From: JBBDNV01 sp040877415 | Lineage (GTDB): Bacteria > Planctomycetota > Planctomycetia > Pirellulales > PALSA-1355 | Length of the DNA: 59,413 bases | Reading direction: 5' to 3' | Assembly: GCA_040877415.1 (NCBI GenBank) | Contig: JBBDNV010000178.1 | Coordinates: 1 to 59,413, forward strand | Shown: positions 17,638 through 27,559 of the stretch, in pieces | How positions within the stretch are numbered: position 1 is the stretch's first letter | Layout: the number at the start of each line of letters is the position of its first letter | Made by a program: the position numbers and the translations under genes | The notes under the pieces: generated by a model | Seen by the model: only the letters and a program-made list of their open reading frames with translations | Told to the model about the DNA's origin: nothing | The model's database searches: none

Positions 17638-19500
17638 TTACGGAGAAATCGCGGCGTCGGCCGCGACGATGCGATACAATCGCACCTGTTCGTCTTGAAA
17701 TCGCTGGATGGGCCCGTTCGCAGATCGGTTTTCGCCACCGCCGACTAGCACCTCGCCGCCGTCGGGCGTGAAGGCAACGGCGAAAACCGATCCCTGGCCT
17801 TGGACACTGGCGATCTCAGCGCCACTGTCGACGTCCCACAGCCGTATCGTGCCGTCCCAACCGCCGGAAACGAGCGTCCGTCCGTCGGGCGAAAAGTCGA
17901 TCGTATAGACGACGTTCGTGTGTCCCTTCATTTCACCCACCAGCTCGCCGCTCACCGCGTCCCACAGCCGCAAAGTGTTTTCCTGGCCCTGCGCAATGCG
18001 CTGGGCGATGGGATTGCCCACCGCGGGTCCGCCCGTGCCAGTGGCGATCAGTCGCCCATCGGGCGAGACCGCCAGTCCCCAGACCACGTCGGGATGCGCA
18101 ATTGCCAGCCGCTCGTCGGCCGTCCGGGCATTCCACACGCGCAGCATCTTGTCCTGGCCGTTCGACGCCGCCTCTTCGCCGCTGGGTAAGAACGCGACGC
18201 GCGTGATTGGTGTTCCGTGTTTCTTGAAAACACAGATCTGCTTACCGCTGGCGACGTCCCACACGACAGCCTGTTTATTGATCGAGCCGGAGACGAGCCG
18301 CCTGCCATCGGGCGAGAATTCGACGTTGGTGCACATCCCGCCGGAGTGCAGATCGCGAATCAACTTGCCGTTTTCGACGTTCCCCAGTTCAATCTTGACG
18401 ATGGCGCCGCACGAAGCCAACGTGCGGCCGTCGGGCGAGAGAGCGATGGCTTCTCCGTGGTAGTCCAAGTTGGTCGTTTCGTCCTCGATCATGTTCCAGA
18501 CTTCCAAGTTTCTTTTCCCGCCCAGCAAGGCCCGCTGCCCGTCGGGGCTCAGCGCGAGCGTATAAACGACGTTGCCCCGCGTGTGGCGCTTCACTTCCTC
18601 CAGGCGCAGCCTCCGCTTCGCTTGAGTCGCCGTCACAAGCGCCGGCGTCTTGCGGTCGCTCGAAAAGGCGATCCACTGCCCATCGGCCGACCAGGCCGGC
18701 ATCCGGTTGTTGCCTTCCTGTCCGCGAATCGGCTCCGCCGCGCCCGTGCCATCAGCCTCAAGCAATTGAATCTGCCGATCCAGCGCGATCGCCAATCGCT
18801 TTCCGTCCGGCCCCCAGGCCACATAGCCGTCCAAGTTGCCCGACAGCCGCGGCCTCTGCGTTACGTCCGCGTCCGACACTTTGACGATGCGGAGTTCCTT
18901 TTGGCCGTCGCCGTGAGTTACGAATGCCAACTGTTTGCCGTCGGGCGACCAATCGAACCCGCCGGCGATCCCGGAGGGCACCTCCAGCAGGCTCCGCCGT
19001 CGGGTTTCGATCAGATTGAGAATTTCAAGCGCCTTGCCATTGATCATGGCCAGATAACTGCCGTCCGGCGACCAGCGTGGGGCGTCGCCGCCGGCAAGCC
19101 ACTGGCGTCCCCGCCCATCCGCGTTTTGCACCCATATCCCCTTCTTAACCGGAGCGTTCTCGCCGACGGCAAACACAAGCTGTTTGTCATCGGGCGACCA
19201 ATCGGCATGGGCGCCTAGACCGATCTCCGCCAGGCCGGTGCCATCTCGATTGAGCAGGAAACAGCGGCCGGACGCCGAACTCTCCGGCGCGGCGTCGAAC
19301 GCCAACCACTCGCCGTTGTGCGACCAGCGTGGCGAACCGTGATGCCGATAACCCTTGACCTCGGCCAGCCGGCGCAATCCGCTGCCGTCGACTTTCATCA
19401 CGAAAATGGCACTGGGCTCGTCGGCGCGCAGCGGCACGCGCACGTCCACCTCAACCGCCACGCCGAGCAACGCCGCCAGCGCAATCGATCGTAGGTTCAT
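17638..19500 (-). CDS. Secreted TolB/WD40 double beta-propeller protein
   Basis: This 620-residue protein has a signal peptide (MNLRSIALAALLGVAVEV) and two propellers. Residues about 30-300 have TolB-like repeats (SPRWSHNGEWLAFD, DWSPDDKQLVFA, RWSPDGSYLAMI). Residues about 310-600 have WD40 repeats (LALSPDGQRALLGG, VEFSPDGRRLVSGS, IDFSPDGRTLVSGGWDG, TIRLWDVDSG). Such proteins are common in planctomycetes and usually act as binding scaffolds; no enzyme domain is seen. The RBS is GGAGG before the ATG. It is upstream of uxuA in the same orientation. Confidence 0.85.
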   Translation of the reverse strand: MNLRSIALAALLGVAVEVDVRVPLRADEPSAIFVMKVDGSGLRRLAEVKGYRHHGSPRWSHNGEWLAFDAAPESSASGRCFLLNRDGTGLAEIGLGAHADWSPDDKQLVFAVGENAPVKKGIWVQNADGRGRQWLAGGDAPRWSPDGSYLAMINGKALEILNLIETRRRSLLEVPSGIAGGFDWSPDGKQLAFVTHGDGQKELRIVKVSDADVTQRPRLSGNLDGYVAWGPDGKRLAIALDRQIQLLEADGTGAAEPIRGQEGNNRMPAWSADGQWIAFSSDRKTPALVTATQAKRRLRLEEVKRHTRGNVVYTLALSPDGQRALLGGKRNLEVWNMIEDETTNLDYHGEAIALSPDGRTLASCGAIVKIELGNVENGKLIRDLHSGGMCTNVEFSPDGRRLVSGSINKQAVVWDVASGKQICVFKKHGTPITRVAFLPSGEEAASNGQDKMLRVWNARTADERLAIAHPDVVWGLAVSPDGRLIATGTGGPAVGNPIAQRIAQGQENTLRLWDAVSGELVGEMKGHTNVVYTIDFSPDGRTLVSGGWDGTIRLWDVDSGAEIASVQGQGSVFAVAFTPDGGEVLVGGGENRSANGPIQRFQDEQVRLYRIVAADAAISP

Positions 19501-19661
19501 GACATGCCTCCTCGGGATCCGCGGGCCGTCTCGTTAGTGCCAGGGGCACCACCGTCAAATGCTACGGTTGCGTTTGGCGAGTGGCAGCGGATCACAATGC
19601 CGTCCACCGCCGGACTCTATGACTTGCTTAAATTGCCGGCTGGAACTCGTCCCTGGGCAAG

Positions 19662-19734
19662 TACCCCCTGATGGACTCGAACCATCAACCCTCTGATTAA
19701 GAGTCAGATGCTCTGCCAATTGAGCTAAGGGGGC
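19662..19734 (-). tRNA. tRNA-Lys (anticodon CTT)
   Basis: The 73-base cloverleaf has acceptor GCCCCCT/AGGGGGT (one G-U), D arm GCTCAATTGGCAGAGC, anticodon stem TCTGA/TCAGA around CTCTTAA (anticodon CTT) and T arm GATGG-TTCGAGT-CCATC. CCA is not encoded. Confidence 0.95.
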
Positions 19735-19881
19735 AAGATGTCAAAACGGCCGCTTGCGCGGCCAGCCGTTAATCGTACTTGCGGATCGATCGCCGACAAG
19801 GGGAGGACACGCCTTTTGCCAAACGTGCTCGCAAAGTCGCGCGCCAGCGGCATGCCGCGCGAACTTGCTGCCGCCGGCGTC

Positions 19882-21849
<1,968 letters not shown>

Positions 21850-22119
21850 ACTTTTAATTCACCTTTCGCACGGACGGGGACTGCAACACCCGCTGTCATC
21901 GATTAAACACCTAACCCACAGTAAAGTGTCGTCTAAAATATCACACTTCTATGTTTCACAATAGCGTCAAATCACTTTACCATCGAATCAGTCTGATTGC
22001 ATTGGCCCTTAAGGGGGGATGGCCGGGGGTCAAAGTTGAGCGAATGGCCGGGAAGCGTTATGTTTTCCCTGCTGAATCGCAGAGCGAGCTCGGCAACGGG
22101 CCAGGATAAGGAGACCCTC
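21850..22119. other. AT-rich divergent intergenic region
   Basis: 270 bases between the sigma-54 regulator and fabI, AT-rich at 21890-21990 and probably carrying both promoters. No clear promoter pair or hairpin was identified. Confidence 0.4.
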
Positions 22120-22938
22120 ATGGGCATTTTTGACGGCAAAAAGGGACTGATTCTCGGAGTGGCCAACGACCATTCGATCGCCTGGGCCATTGCCCGGCAG
22201 GTGATGGCCGAGGGGGGCATTTGTGGCTTCACCCACCTGCCCGACCGGCCCGACGACGAGCGCCAGCGCAACCGCCGGCGCGTGGCCATGCTCACCGATG
22301 CGGCGCCGGGCGCCAAATTCCTCATTCCGCTCGACGTCACCAAGGACGAACAAATCGCCGAAGTCATGCACACCACGGCCTCGGAATTCGGCAAGATCGA
22401 CTTCCTGCTGCACGCCATCGCGTTTGCTTCGCTGGAGGACCTGAAACGCGACACGGTCGAAACCAGCCGCAGCGGTTTTTTGATGGCCATGGAGATCAGC
22501 GTTTACAGCCTGATCGCGGTCGTCAATGCCGCGCGCCCGGTCTTGGGCGACGGCGCCGCGATTGCCACGATGACGTACTTCGGCGGCGAAAAAGCCGTGC
22601 CCGGCTACAACGTCATGGGCATTTGCAAAGCGGCGCTGGATTCGAGCGTCAAGTATCTGGCGTACGATCTGGGGCCGCGGGGAATTCGCGTCAATGCGCT
22701 CTCGGCCGGACCGCTGCGCACGCTGGCCGGCCGCGGCGCGGGCGTGGAAGATATGCTCCAGTTTTACGAGAAGGTGGCTCCCTTGGGCCGCAACGTCACG
22801 CACGAAGAAGTGGGCCGCACCGGCGCGTTTCTGCTGTCACCCATGTCCGACGGCATCACCGGCGAAGTGCTGCACGTCGACTGCGGCTACAACATCATGG
22901 GCACGCCCGGCCGGCTGCTCGATCAATTCAAGAAATGA
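22120..22938 (+). CDS. fabI: Enoyl-[acyl-carrier-protein] reductase (NADH) FabI
   Basis: The 272-residue short-chain dehydrogenase-type enzyme catalyses the last reduction in fatty acid elongation. It has the FabI nucleotide loop (KKGLILGVANDHSIAWAIA), the catalytic Y-x6-K (GYNVMGICKAAL) and NALSAGPLRTLAG. The ATG at 22120 has an ideal AAGGAG RBS eight bases upstream; the open frame upstream is not coding. Its stop overlaps the mutT start as ATGA. Confidence 0.95.
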   Translation: MGIFDGKKGLILGVANDHSIAWAIARQVMAEGGICGFTHLPDRPDDERQRNRRRVAMLTDAAPGAKFLIPLDVTKDEQIAEVMHTTASEFGKIDFLLHAIAFASLEDLKRDTVETSRSGFLMAMEISVYSLIAVVNAARPVLGDGAAIATMTYFGGEKAVPGYNVMGICKAALDSSVKYLAYDLGPRGIRVNALSAGPLRTLAGRGAGVEDMLQFYEKVAPLGRNVTHEEVGRTGAFLLSPMSDGITGEVLHVDCGYNIMGTPGRLLDQFKK

Positions 22939-23357
22939 GCGCCATTGACAACGAGCAAGCGCCACGCACGGACATCGCCGTGGCGGTCGTGGAGGACGAA
23001 GGCCGATTCCTGATCGGACGGCGCGAAGAGGGCGTGCCGCTGGCCGGCCTGTGGGAGTTTCCAGGCGGCAAAGTCCAGCCGCACGAATCGCCGGAAGAAG
23101 CGGCCGTTCGCGAGTGCCTCGAGGAAACCGGGCTCTTGGTGCGCGTCGTCAGCCGCTATTCCGAGGCGGTGCACGACTACGAGCACGCGGCGGTTCGCCT
23201 GCACTTCTTCGCCTGCGAAAAAACCGGCGCACGGAGGCCGCTTGCGTCGCGATTTCGCTGGGTACGTCGAGCGGAGCTGGCGCAGTACTCGTTTCCCGCG
23301 GCCAACGCACCGCTGGTGGAATGGCTCGCAGCGCCCCAGGCAAAACCGGGCCGCTAA
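22935..23357 (+). CDS. mutT: 8-oxo-dGTP diphosphatase, MutT/Nudix family
   Basis: This 140-residue Nudix hydrolase has the box GKVQPHESPEEAAVRECLEE followed by TGL, fitting GX5EX7REUXEEXGU exactly. The preceding PLAGLWEFPGG is typical of MutT, which removes oxidised dGTP. The ATG overlaps the fabI stop by four bases, so translation is coupled. The same DNA also lies in a long frame that starts inside fabI, which is not real. A strong terminator follows 17 bases after the stop. Confidence 0.9.
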   Translation: MSAIDNEQAPRTDIAVAVVEDEGRFLIGRREEGVPLAGLWEFPGGKVQPHESPEEAAVRECLEETGLLVRVVSRYSEAVHDYEHAAVRLHFFACEKTGARRPLASRFRWVRRAELAQYSFPAANAPLVEWLAAPQAKPGR

Positions 23358-23374
23358 GATGCTCTCAACAAGAA

Positions 23375-23403
23375 GGGCCGCCTCAACTCGGGCGGCCCCT
23401 TTT
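23375..23403 (+). terminator. Intrinsic terminator of fabI-mutT
   Basis: GGGCCGCC, a short loop TCAACTCG, and GGCGGCCC form the stem, followed by CTTTTC. Confidence 0.85.
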
Positions 23404-23430
23404 CAAATCGATTTCCCGTCGATCCGCGAC

Positions 23431-23961
23431 TCATTGCCTGGCCGGTTTGCGTCGGCGACGCCACGCGACGCAAAGCAAGCCGGCGGCACCCACGCCAAAC
23501 AGCACAACCGTGGCGGGTTCCGGTATGAGCCCGAGCTGGCCGCGAATTTCGCCGCCGGGCCTGAACTGCGAATGCACGTTGACGTAATACAAGCCGGCCG
23601 TTAACTCGGCAAACTGCAAAGCGCTAAGCGTCCCGGCGCCCGTCAACGTGCCGGTCGTCCCGGCGCTGGGCGTTAGTGTCCCACCGGTGATCACGCCTGC
23701 CGGAGTTCCCGGCGGTGCCGGCCCGTGGATGTGCGCGGCAGTGACATTGGCGAGCAGGTTAAAGAAGTTGCCGGTAAGTGTCCAATCGCCCGTGGCGTCG
23801 TTGACCATCATACTGGCGTCGCCGGATGCAGGGGTGGCGACCGGGGGTGTTTCTTGAATGCCGTCCGGGAAAGCAACGAATTGAAGAATGGCTCCCTGTG
23901 CGCTAGCCATGGTAACGAGTGCGACAGCCGCTGCCATCGCCAGCAAGCCAGTGCGTTTCAT
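23431..23961 (-). CDS. Secreted CHRD-domain protein with PEP-CTERM sorting signal
   Basis: The 176-residue protein has a signal peptide (MKRTGLLAMAAAVALVTMASA), a CHRD domain (IQETPPVATPASGDASMMVN, AAHIHGPAPPGTPAGVI, YYVNVHSQFRPGGEIRGQL) and a C-terminal PEP-CTERM signal: PEPAT, a hydrophobic helix, then RRRRKPARQ. PEP-CTERM proteins are processed by exosortase and tied to exopolysaccharide surfaces. The ATG at 23961 has a GGAGG RBS; the frame is open for 14 more codons. The ligand of CHRD is unknown. Confidence 0.88.
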   Translation of the reverse strand: MKRTGLLAMAAAVALVTMASAQGAILQFVAFPDGIQETPPVATPASGDASMMVNDATGDWTLTGNFFNLLANVTAAHIHGPAPPGTPAGVITGGTLTPSAGTTGTLTGAGTLSALQFAELTAGLYYVNVHSQFRPGGEIRGQLGLIPEPATVVLFGVGAAGLLCVAWRRRRKPARQ

Positions 23962-24386
23962 GGGCGAACCTCCCGCGAGAGGAGAATCTCGCAATTCCCA
24001 CATTGGTGCAAATACACGTCACACTAAGCCGGTAGTTTACCGCCGGTTAGAGAGCTGTCAACCAAATAATTCCAGTAATCTTTCGGAATCAACTTCTGGC
24101 TTTGGAATCTGTGCAATCGCCATCCGCAGGCACCCCCCGCGTCAAATGGCCTAGCAGCGTTTTCAAGAATTGGGGTAACATTTGCAACCTTTAGCGGCCG
24201 GGCGACGGCGAATCTGACCCGGCCAATCGCGCAGCCGAGCCGCTTTGAAAGACCGCTGCCCCAAGAAGTTAGGATCGAACGTCCCGCCGATGTTGTGGAG
24301 AACGGCTCAAAAGTTGCTTCCCCGAGCCAAACTCCGGTTGCAGGACGCAGCCGCCAGATTCCTGAATGAATAGGAGCTAGCCGAGC
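23962..24386. other. Intergenic region
   Basis: 425 bases between divergent genes. It has the RBS of the CHRD gene and TAGGAGC before the ATG at 24387. Nothing else was recognised; a frame running through it on the minus strand has no protein-like features. Confidence 0.4.
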
Positions 24387-25493
24387 ATGGATGCTCTTGT
24401 GGCGCGGTGCGCCATTCTGGCCGCCGCGGCGGCCTCGTTGGGTGCCGGTTATCGCACGCCCAATTTCATCATCGAAGCTCCCACACGGCAAATGGCCGAA
24501 CAGATCGGCGGCGCGGCCGAAAAGTATCGCCGCGAGCTGGCCGTCGAGTGGCTCGGCAAGGAAATGCCCAACTGGGCCCAGCCCTGCCCGATCACGGCCC
24601 ACGTGGCCAACCATCTGGGAGCGGGCGGCGCGACCTCTTTCGTGTTCGAAAACAGCGAAGTTTTCGGCTGGCGGATGACGATCCAGGGCTCGCTGGTGCG
24701 GATCCTCGACTCGGTGTTGCCGCACGAAGTGACGCACACCGTCTTCGCCACGCACTTTCGCCAGCCTCTGCCGCGCTGGGCCGACGAAGGGGCCTGTACC
24801 ACGGTCGAACACGCCAGCGAGCGGGCTAAGCAGCAGAACATGCTGATCGGTTTTCTGCGGACCGGCCGCGGCATCGCGTTTTCCCAAATGTTCGTCATGC
24901 GCGAGTATCCGCACGACGTCATGCCGCTGTACTCCCAAGGCTATTCGGTGGCCCGCTTTCTGGTGTCCCAGGGCGGGAAGCGAAAGTTTCTCGATTATCT
25001 GTCCGACGGCCTGCGCGACGAAAACTGGACGCGCGCCACCAAAGCGCACTACGGTTTCGACAGCCTGCGAACGCTCCAGGACCGTTGGCTCGCATGGGTC
25101 AAACAGGGCAGCCCGGCTTTGAACGTCGCGGGGGAAACGCCGCCTTTGGTGGCCGTCAAGACACCGGCGAATGCTCCGGGCCCCAGACCCGGGCCCGACG
25201 GCCCAAGCATTTATGACGTGGCCTCGACCCGGGGCGCTGTGTCGAAATCGTCCGCGTCGAGCGGCGACACCTGGCACGCGCGCGGCCTGGTGGCCGCCGG
25301 ATTGGCCGAGAACGCACAGAAAACTCAGCCGGAAAAACCGGGCCCGGCACCCAGGGGCAAACTCCCCGGACCGCAATATCAGGTCACGCGCCCGCAGGAA
25401 TTCCAACGGCCGCGGCAAGTGATTCTGGAATGGAGCCGCCCGCCCGGCGATTCGACGTCGACGGCCGCCCGTCCGCTGCCCGGCCCGGGCTAG
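24387..25493 (+). CDS. Putative secreted zinc metalloprotease (peptidase MA-like)
   Basis: At 368 residues, this protein has a short hydrophobic start (CAILAAAAASLGAG). A gluzincin-type zinc site is visible at about residues 113-137: VLPHEVTHTVFATHF with HExxH, then the third ligand in PRWADEGACTTVEH. YSQGYSVARFLVSQGGKRK and LQDRWLAWVKQG are typical of the peptidase MA-like group. The C-terminal 110 residues are Pro/Gly-rich and low complexity. The substrate is unknown. GGAG precedes the ATG. Confidence 0.8.
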   Translation: MDALVARCAILAAAAASLGAGYRTPNFIIEAPTRQMAEQIGGAAEKYRRELAVEWLGKEMPNWAQPCPITAHVANHLGAGGATSFVFENSEVFGWRMTIQGSLVRILDSVLPHEVTHTVFATHFRQPLPRWADEGACTTVEHASERAKQQNMLIGFLRTGRGIAFSQMFVMREYPHDVMPLYSQGYSVARFLVSQGGKRKFLDYLSDGLRDENWTRATKAHYGFDSLRTLQDRWLAWVKQGSPALNVAGETPPLVAVKTPANAPGPRPGPDGPSIYDVASTRGAVSKSSASSGDTWHARGLVAAGLAENAQKTQPEKPGPAPRGKLPGPQYQVTRPQEFQRPRQVILEWSRPPGDSTSTAARPLPGPG

Positions 25494-25517
25494 TACTCCA
25501 TCTATGCTGTTTTGTCG

Positions 25518-25590
25518 GGTGCCACGGGTGGCTTGCCCACCCGTCGTTCTGCACTGTTGGACAAGCCGGACAAGCCAGCCGTGGCACGCC
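25518..25590. repeat. Inverted repeat, dispersed palindrome family
   Basis: GTGCCACGGGTGGCTTG (25520-25536) faces CAAGCCAGCCGTGGCAC (25571-25587): 16 of 17 bases pair. The 15-mer at 25518-25532 recurs in reverse complement at 2933-2947. It sits after the protease gene and may be a REP-like or small mobile palindrome. Confidence 0.6.
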
Positions 25591-25670
25591 GTACGACACA
25601 CAAGCGGTGGTCGGACTACTAGCTCGCTGACAGCGCGAAATACCAGCCCGCAGCGCAAACGGCCGAGCAA

Positions 25671-26636
25671 CTAAACGCCGGGCACAAAGAAAAACCGCGT
25701 GAGGTGGTAAAAGACAGGCGCGGCGAAGCAGATCGAGTCGATGCGATCCAGCACGCCGCCGTGCCCGGCCACGAGCGTGCCGTAGTCTTTCACTCCGCGG
25801 TCGCGCTTGATGGCCGACATGGTCATGCCGCCGGCGAATCCCATGATGGAAATCACGGCCGACATGCCGGCCGCCTGCCAGGGCTCGAACGGCGTGGCCC
25901 ACCACAGCGCGGCGCCGATCAACGTGGCGCTGGCCACTCCGCCGAAAAACCCCTCCCACGTGCGGCTGGGGCTGATGGCCGGGGCGATCACGTGGCGGCC
26001 CAGCAACTTGCCCCAGGCAAACTGCAGCACGTCGTTCATTTGCACCACCAGCACGAAGAAGAACAACAGCCGCGCGTTGCCCCCCTGAAAACCCGGAATC
26101 CGCAGGCTCAGGATCGCGGGGGCATAGCTCAGGCAGTAGACGCAGACCACCAGCCCGGCCTGAATCTTCGCCGTCCGCTCCAAAAACCGCTTGTAGTCGC
26201 CGGCCATCGCCACGCGCGCCGGAATGAACAAAAACGCGTATACCGGAATCAACACGCTGAACAACAGCCCGTACCGTTCCACGCCCATGCCGACGATCAA
26301 GTATTGCAGCGGCGTGAACACGATGAACACCCAGAACAGCGCGCGATGATCGCCCAGCCGGGTGGGCGTCAGCGTGATGAATTCGCGCAGCGCCCAGAAT
26401 GAAATCAGGAAGAAGACGATCACCGTGGCCACGCGCGAGTACTCGCCGAACAAAAACGCGGCCGCCAGCACCGTGCACATCAGCCACCAGGAACGAATGC
26501 GCAGATTGAAAGCATCAACCAGCGCCGGATTCAGCCCGATGTCCGGCGCGTATTTCAAGCGCTGGCCGATCGTCGTCGCGGCCAACAGCAGCCCCAGCAC
26601 GCCGCCGACCAGGCTCAAGGTTCTCAGGTCGAACAT
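25671..26636 (-). CDS. cdsA: Phosphatidate cytidylyltransferase
   Basis: The 321-residue integral membrane protein has about eight helices and the CdsA signature near residues 275-300: SAIKRDRGVKDYG followed by GHGGVLDRIDS. SPSRTWEGFFGG is the other conserved block. CdsA makes CDP-diacylglycerol from phosphatidate and CTP. It follows plsC by 78 bases on the same strand, so consecutive steps of phospholipid synthesis are encoded together. Confidence 0.9.
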   Translation of the reverse strand: MFDLRTLSLVGGVLGLLLAATTIGQRLKYAPDIGLNPALVDAFNLRIRSWWLMCTVLAAAFLFGEYSRVATVIVFFLISFWALREFITLTPTRLGDHRALFWVFIVFTPLQYLIVGMGVERYGLLFSVLIPVYAFLFIPARVAMAGDYKRFLERTAKIQAGLVVCVYCLSYAPAILSLRIPGFQGGNARLLFFFVLVVQMNDVLQFAWGKLLGRHVIAPAISPSRTWEGFFGGVASATLIGAALWWATPFEPWQAAGMSAVISIMGFAGGMTMSAIKRDRGVKDYGTLVAGHGGVLDRIDSICFAAPVFYHLTRFFFVPGV

Positions 26637-26714
26637 CGTTTCGAGTCTCTAGCGGTGCCAGCTCACCGGGCCCCACGCGGCGTGGCGTTTTGACCCGGCG
26701 CGCGACGTCCGCTC

Positions 26715-27314
26715 TCACAAGTCTTTCAGGCGGCGAACCGCTTCGCGGGCCCGGTGCAAAAAGTCGGTCTTCGCCTCGCCCTTCTCAAGCCAAATCGACG
26801 GCCCGAACGTCACCAGGCTCAACAGCGGAACCGGCAAAAACTCGCCGCGCGGAAGCACCCGGTTCAGATTATCGATGTGAACGGGCACCAATTCCAGGTC
26901 CGGACGCTTTTTCGCCAGGTAGTACAGCCCGCTCTTGAATTCCTGGATCTGCGATTCGGTGGTGCGGCTCCCCTCCGGAAACACGATCAGCGAATGCCGG
27001 TCGCCGATCTCCCGCAACATCAGATCGACCGGACTCTGGTGGACCTTGATGTCGGTGCGATCGATCAAAAGCGCGTTGAACGTTCGGGCCATGTACCGGC
27101 GCACGGCGCCTTTTTCCCAGTAGTCCTTGGCCGCCACCGGCCGCGTCAAAGAGCGCACCGCGTGGGGCAGCGTCGACCACAGCACAATTGCGTCCAGGTG
27201 GCTGGTGTGGTTGGCGAAATAAACCCGTTGACACGTGTCGGGCTGGCTTTCGATCCAGCGCACGCTCGCGCCACTGAGAATCCGGGCAATCACGGCCAAT
27301 AGCGTGGAAGTCAT
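26715..27314 (-). CDS. plsC: 1-acyl-sn-glycerol-3-phosphate acyltransferase family protein
   Basis: From the ATG at 27314 the protein has 199 residues. The acyltransferase motifs are NHTSHLD (HX4D) and FPEGSRT, with ARTFNALLIDR and LVPVHIDNL between and after. It probably acylates lysophosphatidate to the phosphatidate used by CdsA downstream. The frame is open for 23 further codons upstream, but these are proline/arginine-rich and not family-like. A leader with its own promoter and terminator lies upstream. Confidence 0.87.
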   Translation of the reverse strand: MTSTLLAVIARILSGASVRWIESQPDTCQRVYFANHTSHLDAIVLWSTLPHAVRSLTRPVAAKDYWEKGAVRRYMARTFNALLIDRTDIKVHQSPVDLMLREIGDRHSLIVFPEGSRTTESQIQEFKSGLYYLAKKRPDLELVPVHIDNLNRVLPRGEFLPVPLLSLVTFGPSIWLEKGEAKTDFLHRAREAVRRLKDL

Positions 27315-27406
27315 CGTGCGCTTGCGCGTCCAGGAACGGTCGAAGGGCGGCGGCTCCGGCAGGGTCCCATGCGGGGGGACCACATGGGTTCAGACCACAC
27401 AGGTTC

Positions 27407-27436
27407 AAAAAAAGGCCCGCGCAGCCCGACGAGCCT
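27407..27436 (-). terminator. Intrinsic terminator in the plsC leader (attenuator or small RNA end)
   Basis: On the minus strand AGGCTCG and CGGGCCT pair around a 10-base loop, followed by seven Ts. It lies about 40 bases after a promoter-like site and about 90 bases before plsC, so it would end a very short transcript. Confidence 0.6.
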
Positions 27437-27457
27437 GTGATCTGCCAGACCAGGGGC

Positions 27458-27463
27458 ATAATA
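27458..27463 (-). promoter_or_regulatory. Probable -10 box upstream of plsC
   Basis: TATTAT on the minus strand, with a weak TTTGCC 17 bases upstream as -35. Transcription would begin near 27451. Confidence 0.45.
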
Positions 27464-27559
27464 TCTTGCTCGCCCGTGGCGGCAAAGTCCCGAGCGCTGC
27501 CGGGGCGTTAGTAGCCGTGCGGGTCGATTCGGCCACAAAGAGCGGGAAAAGGCCGGTTG

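Noticed and set aside
22221..23357. One 378-codon protein covering fabI and mutT
   Set aside because: The N-terminal part is out-of-frame fabI; mutT has its own ATG overlapping the fabI stop.
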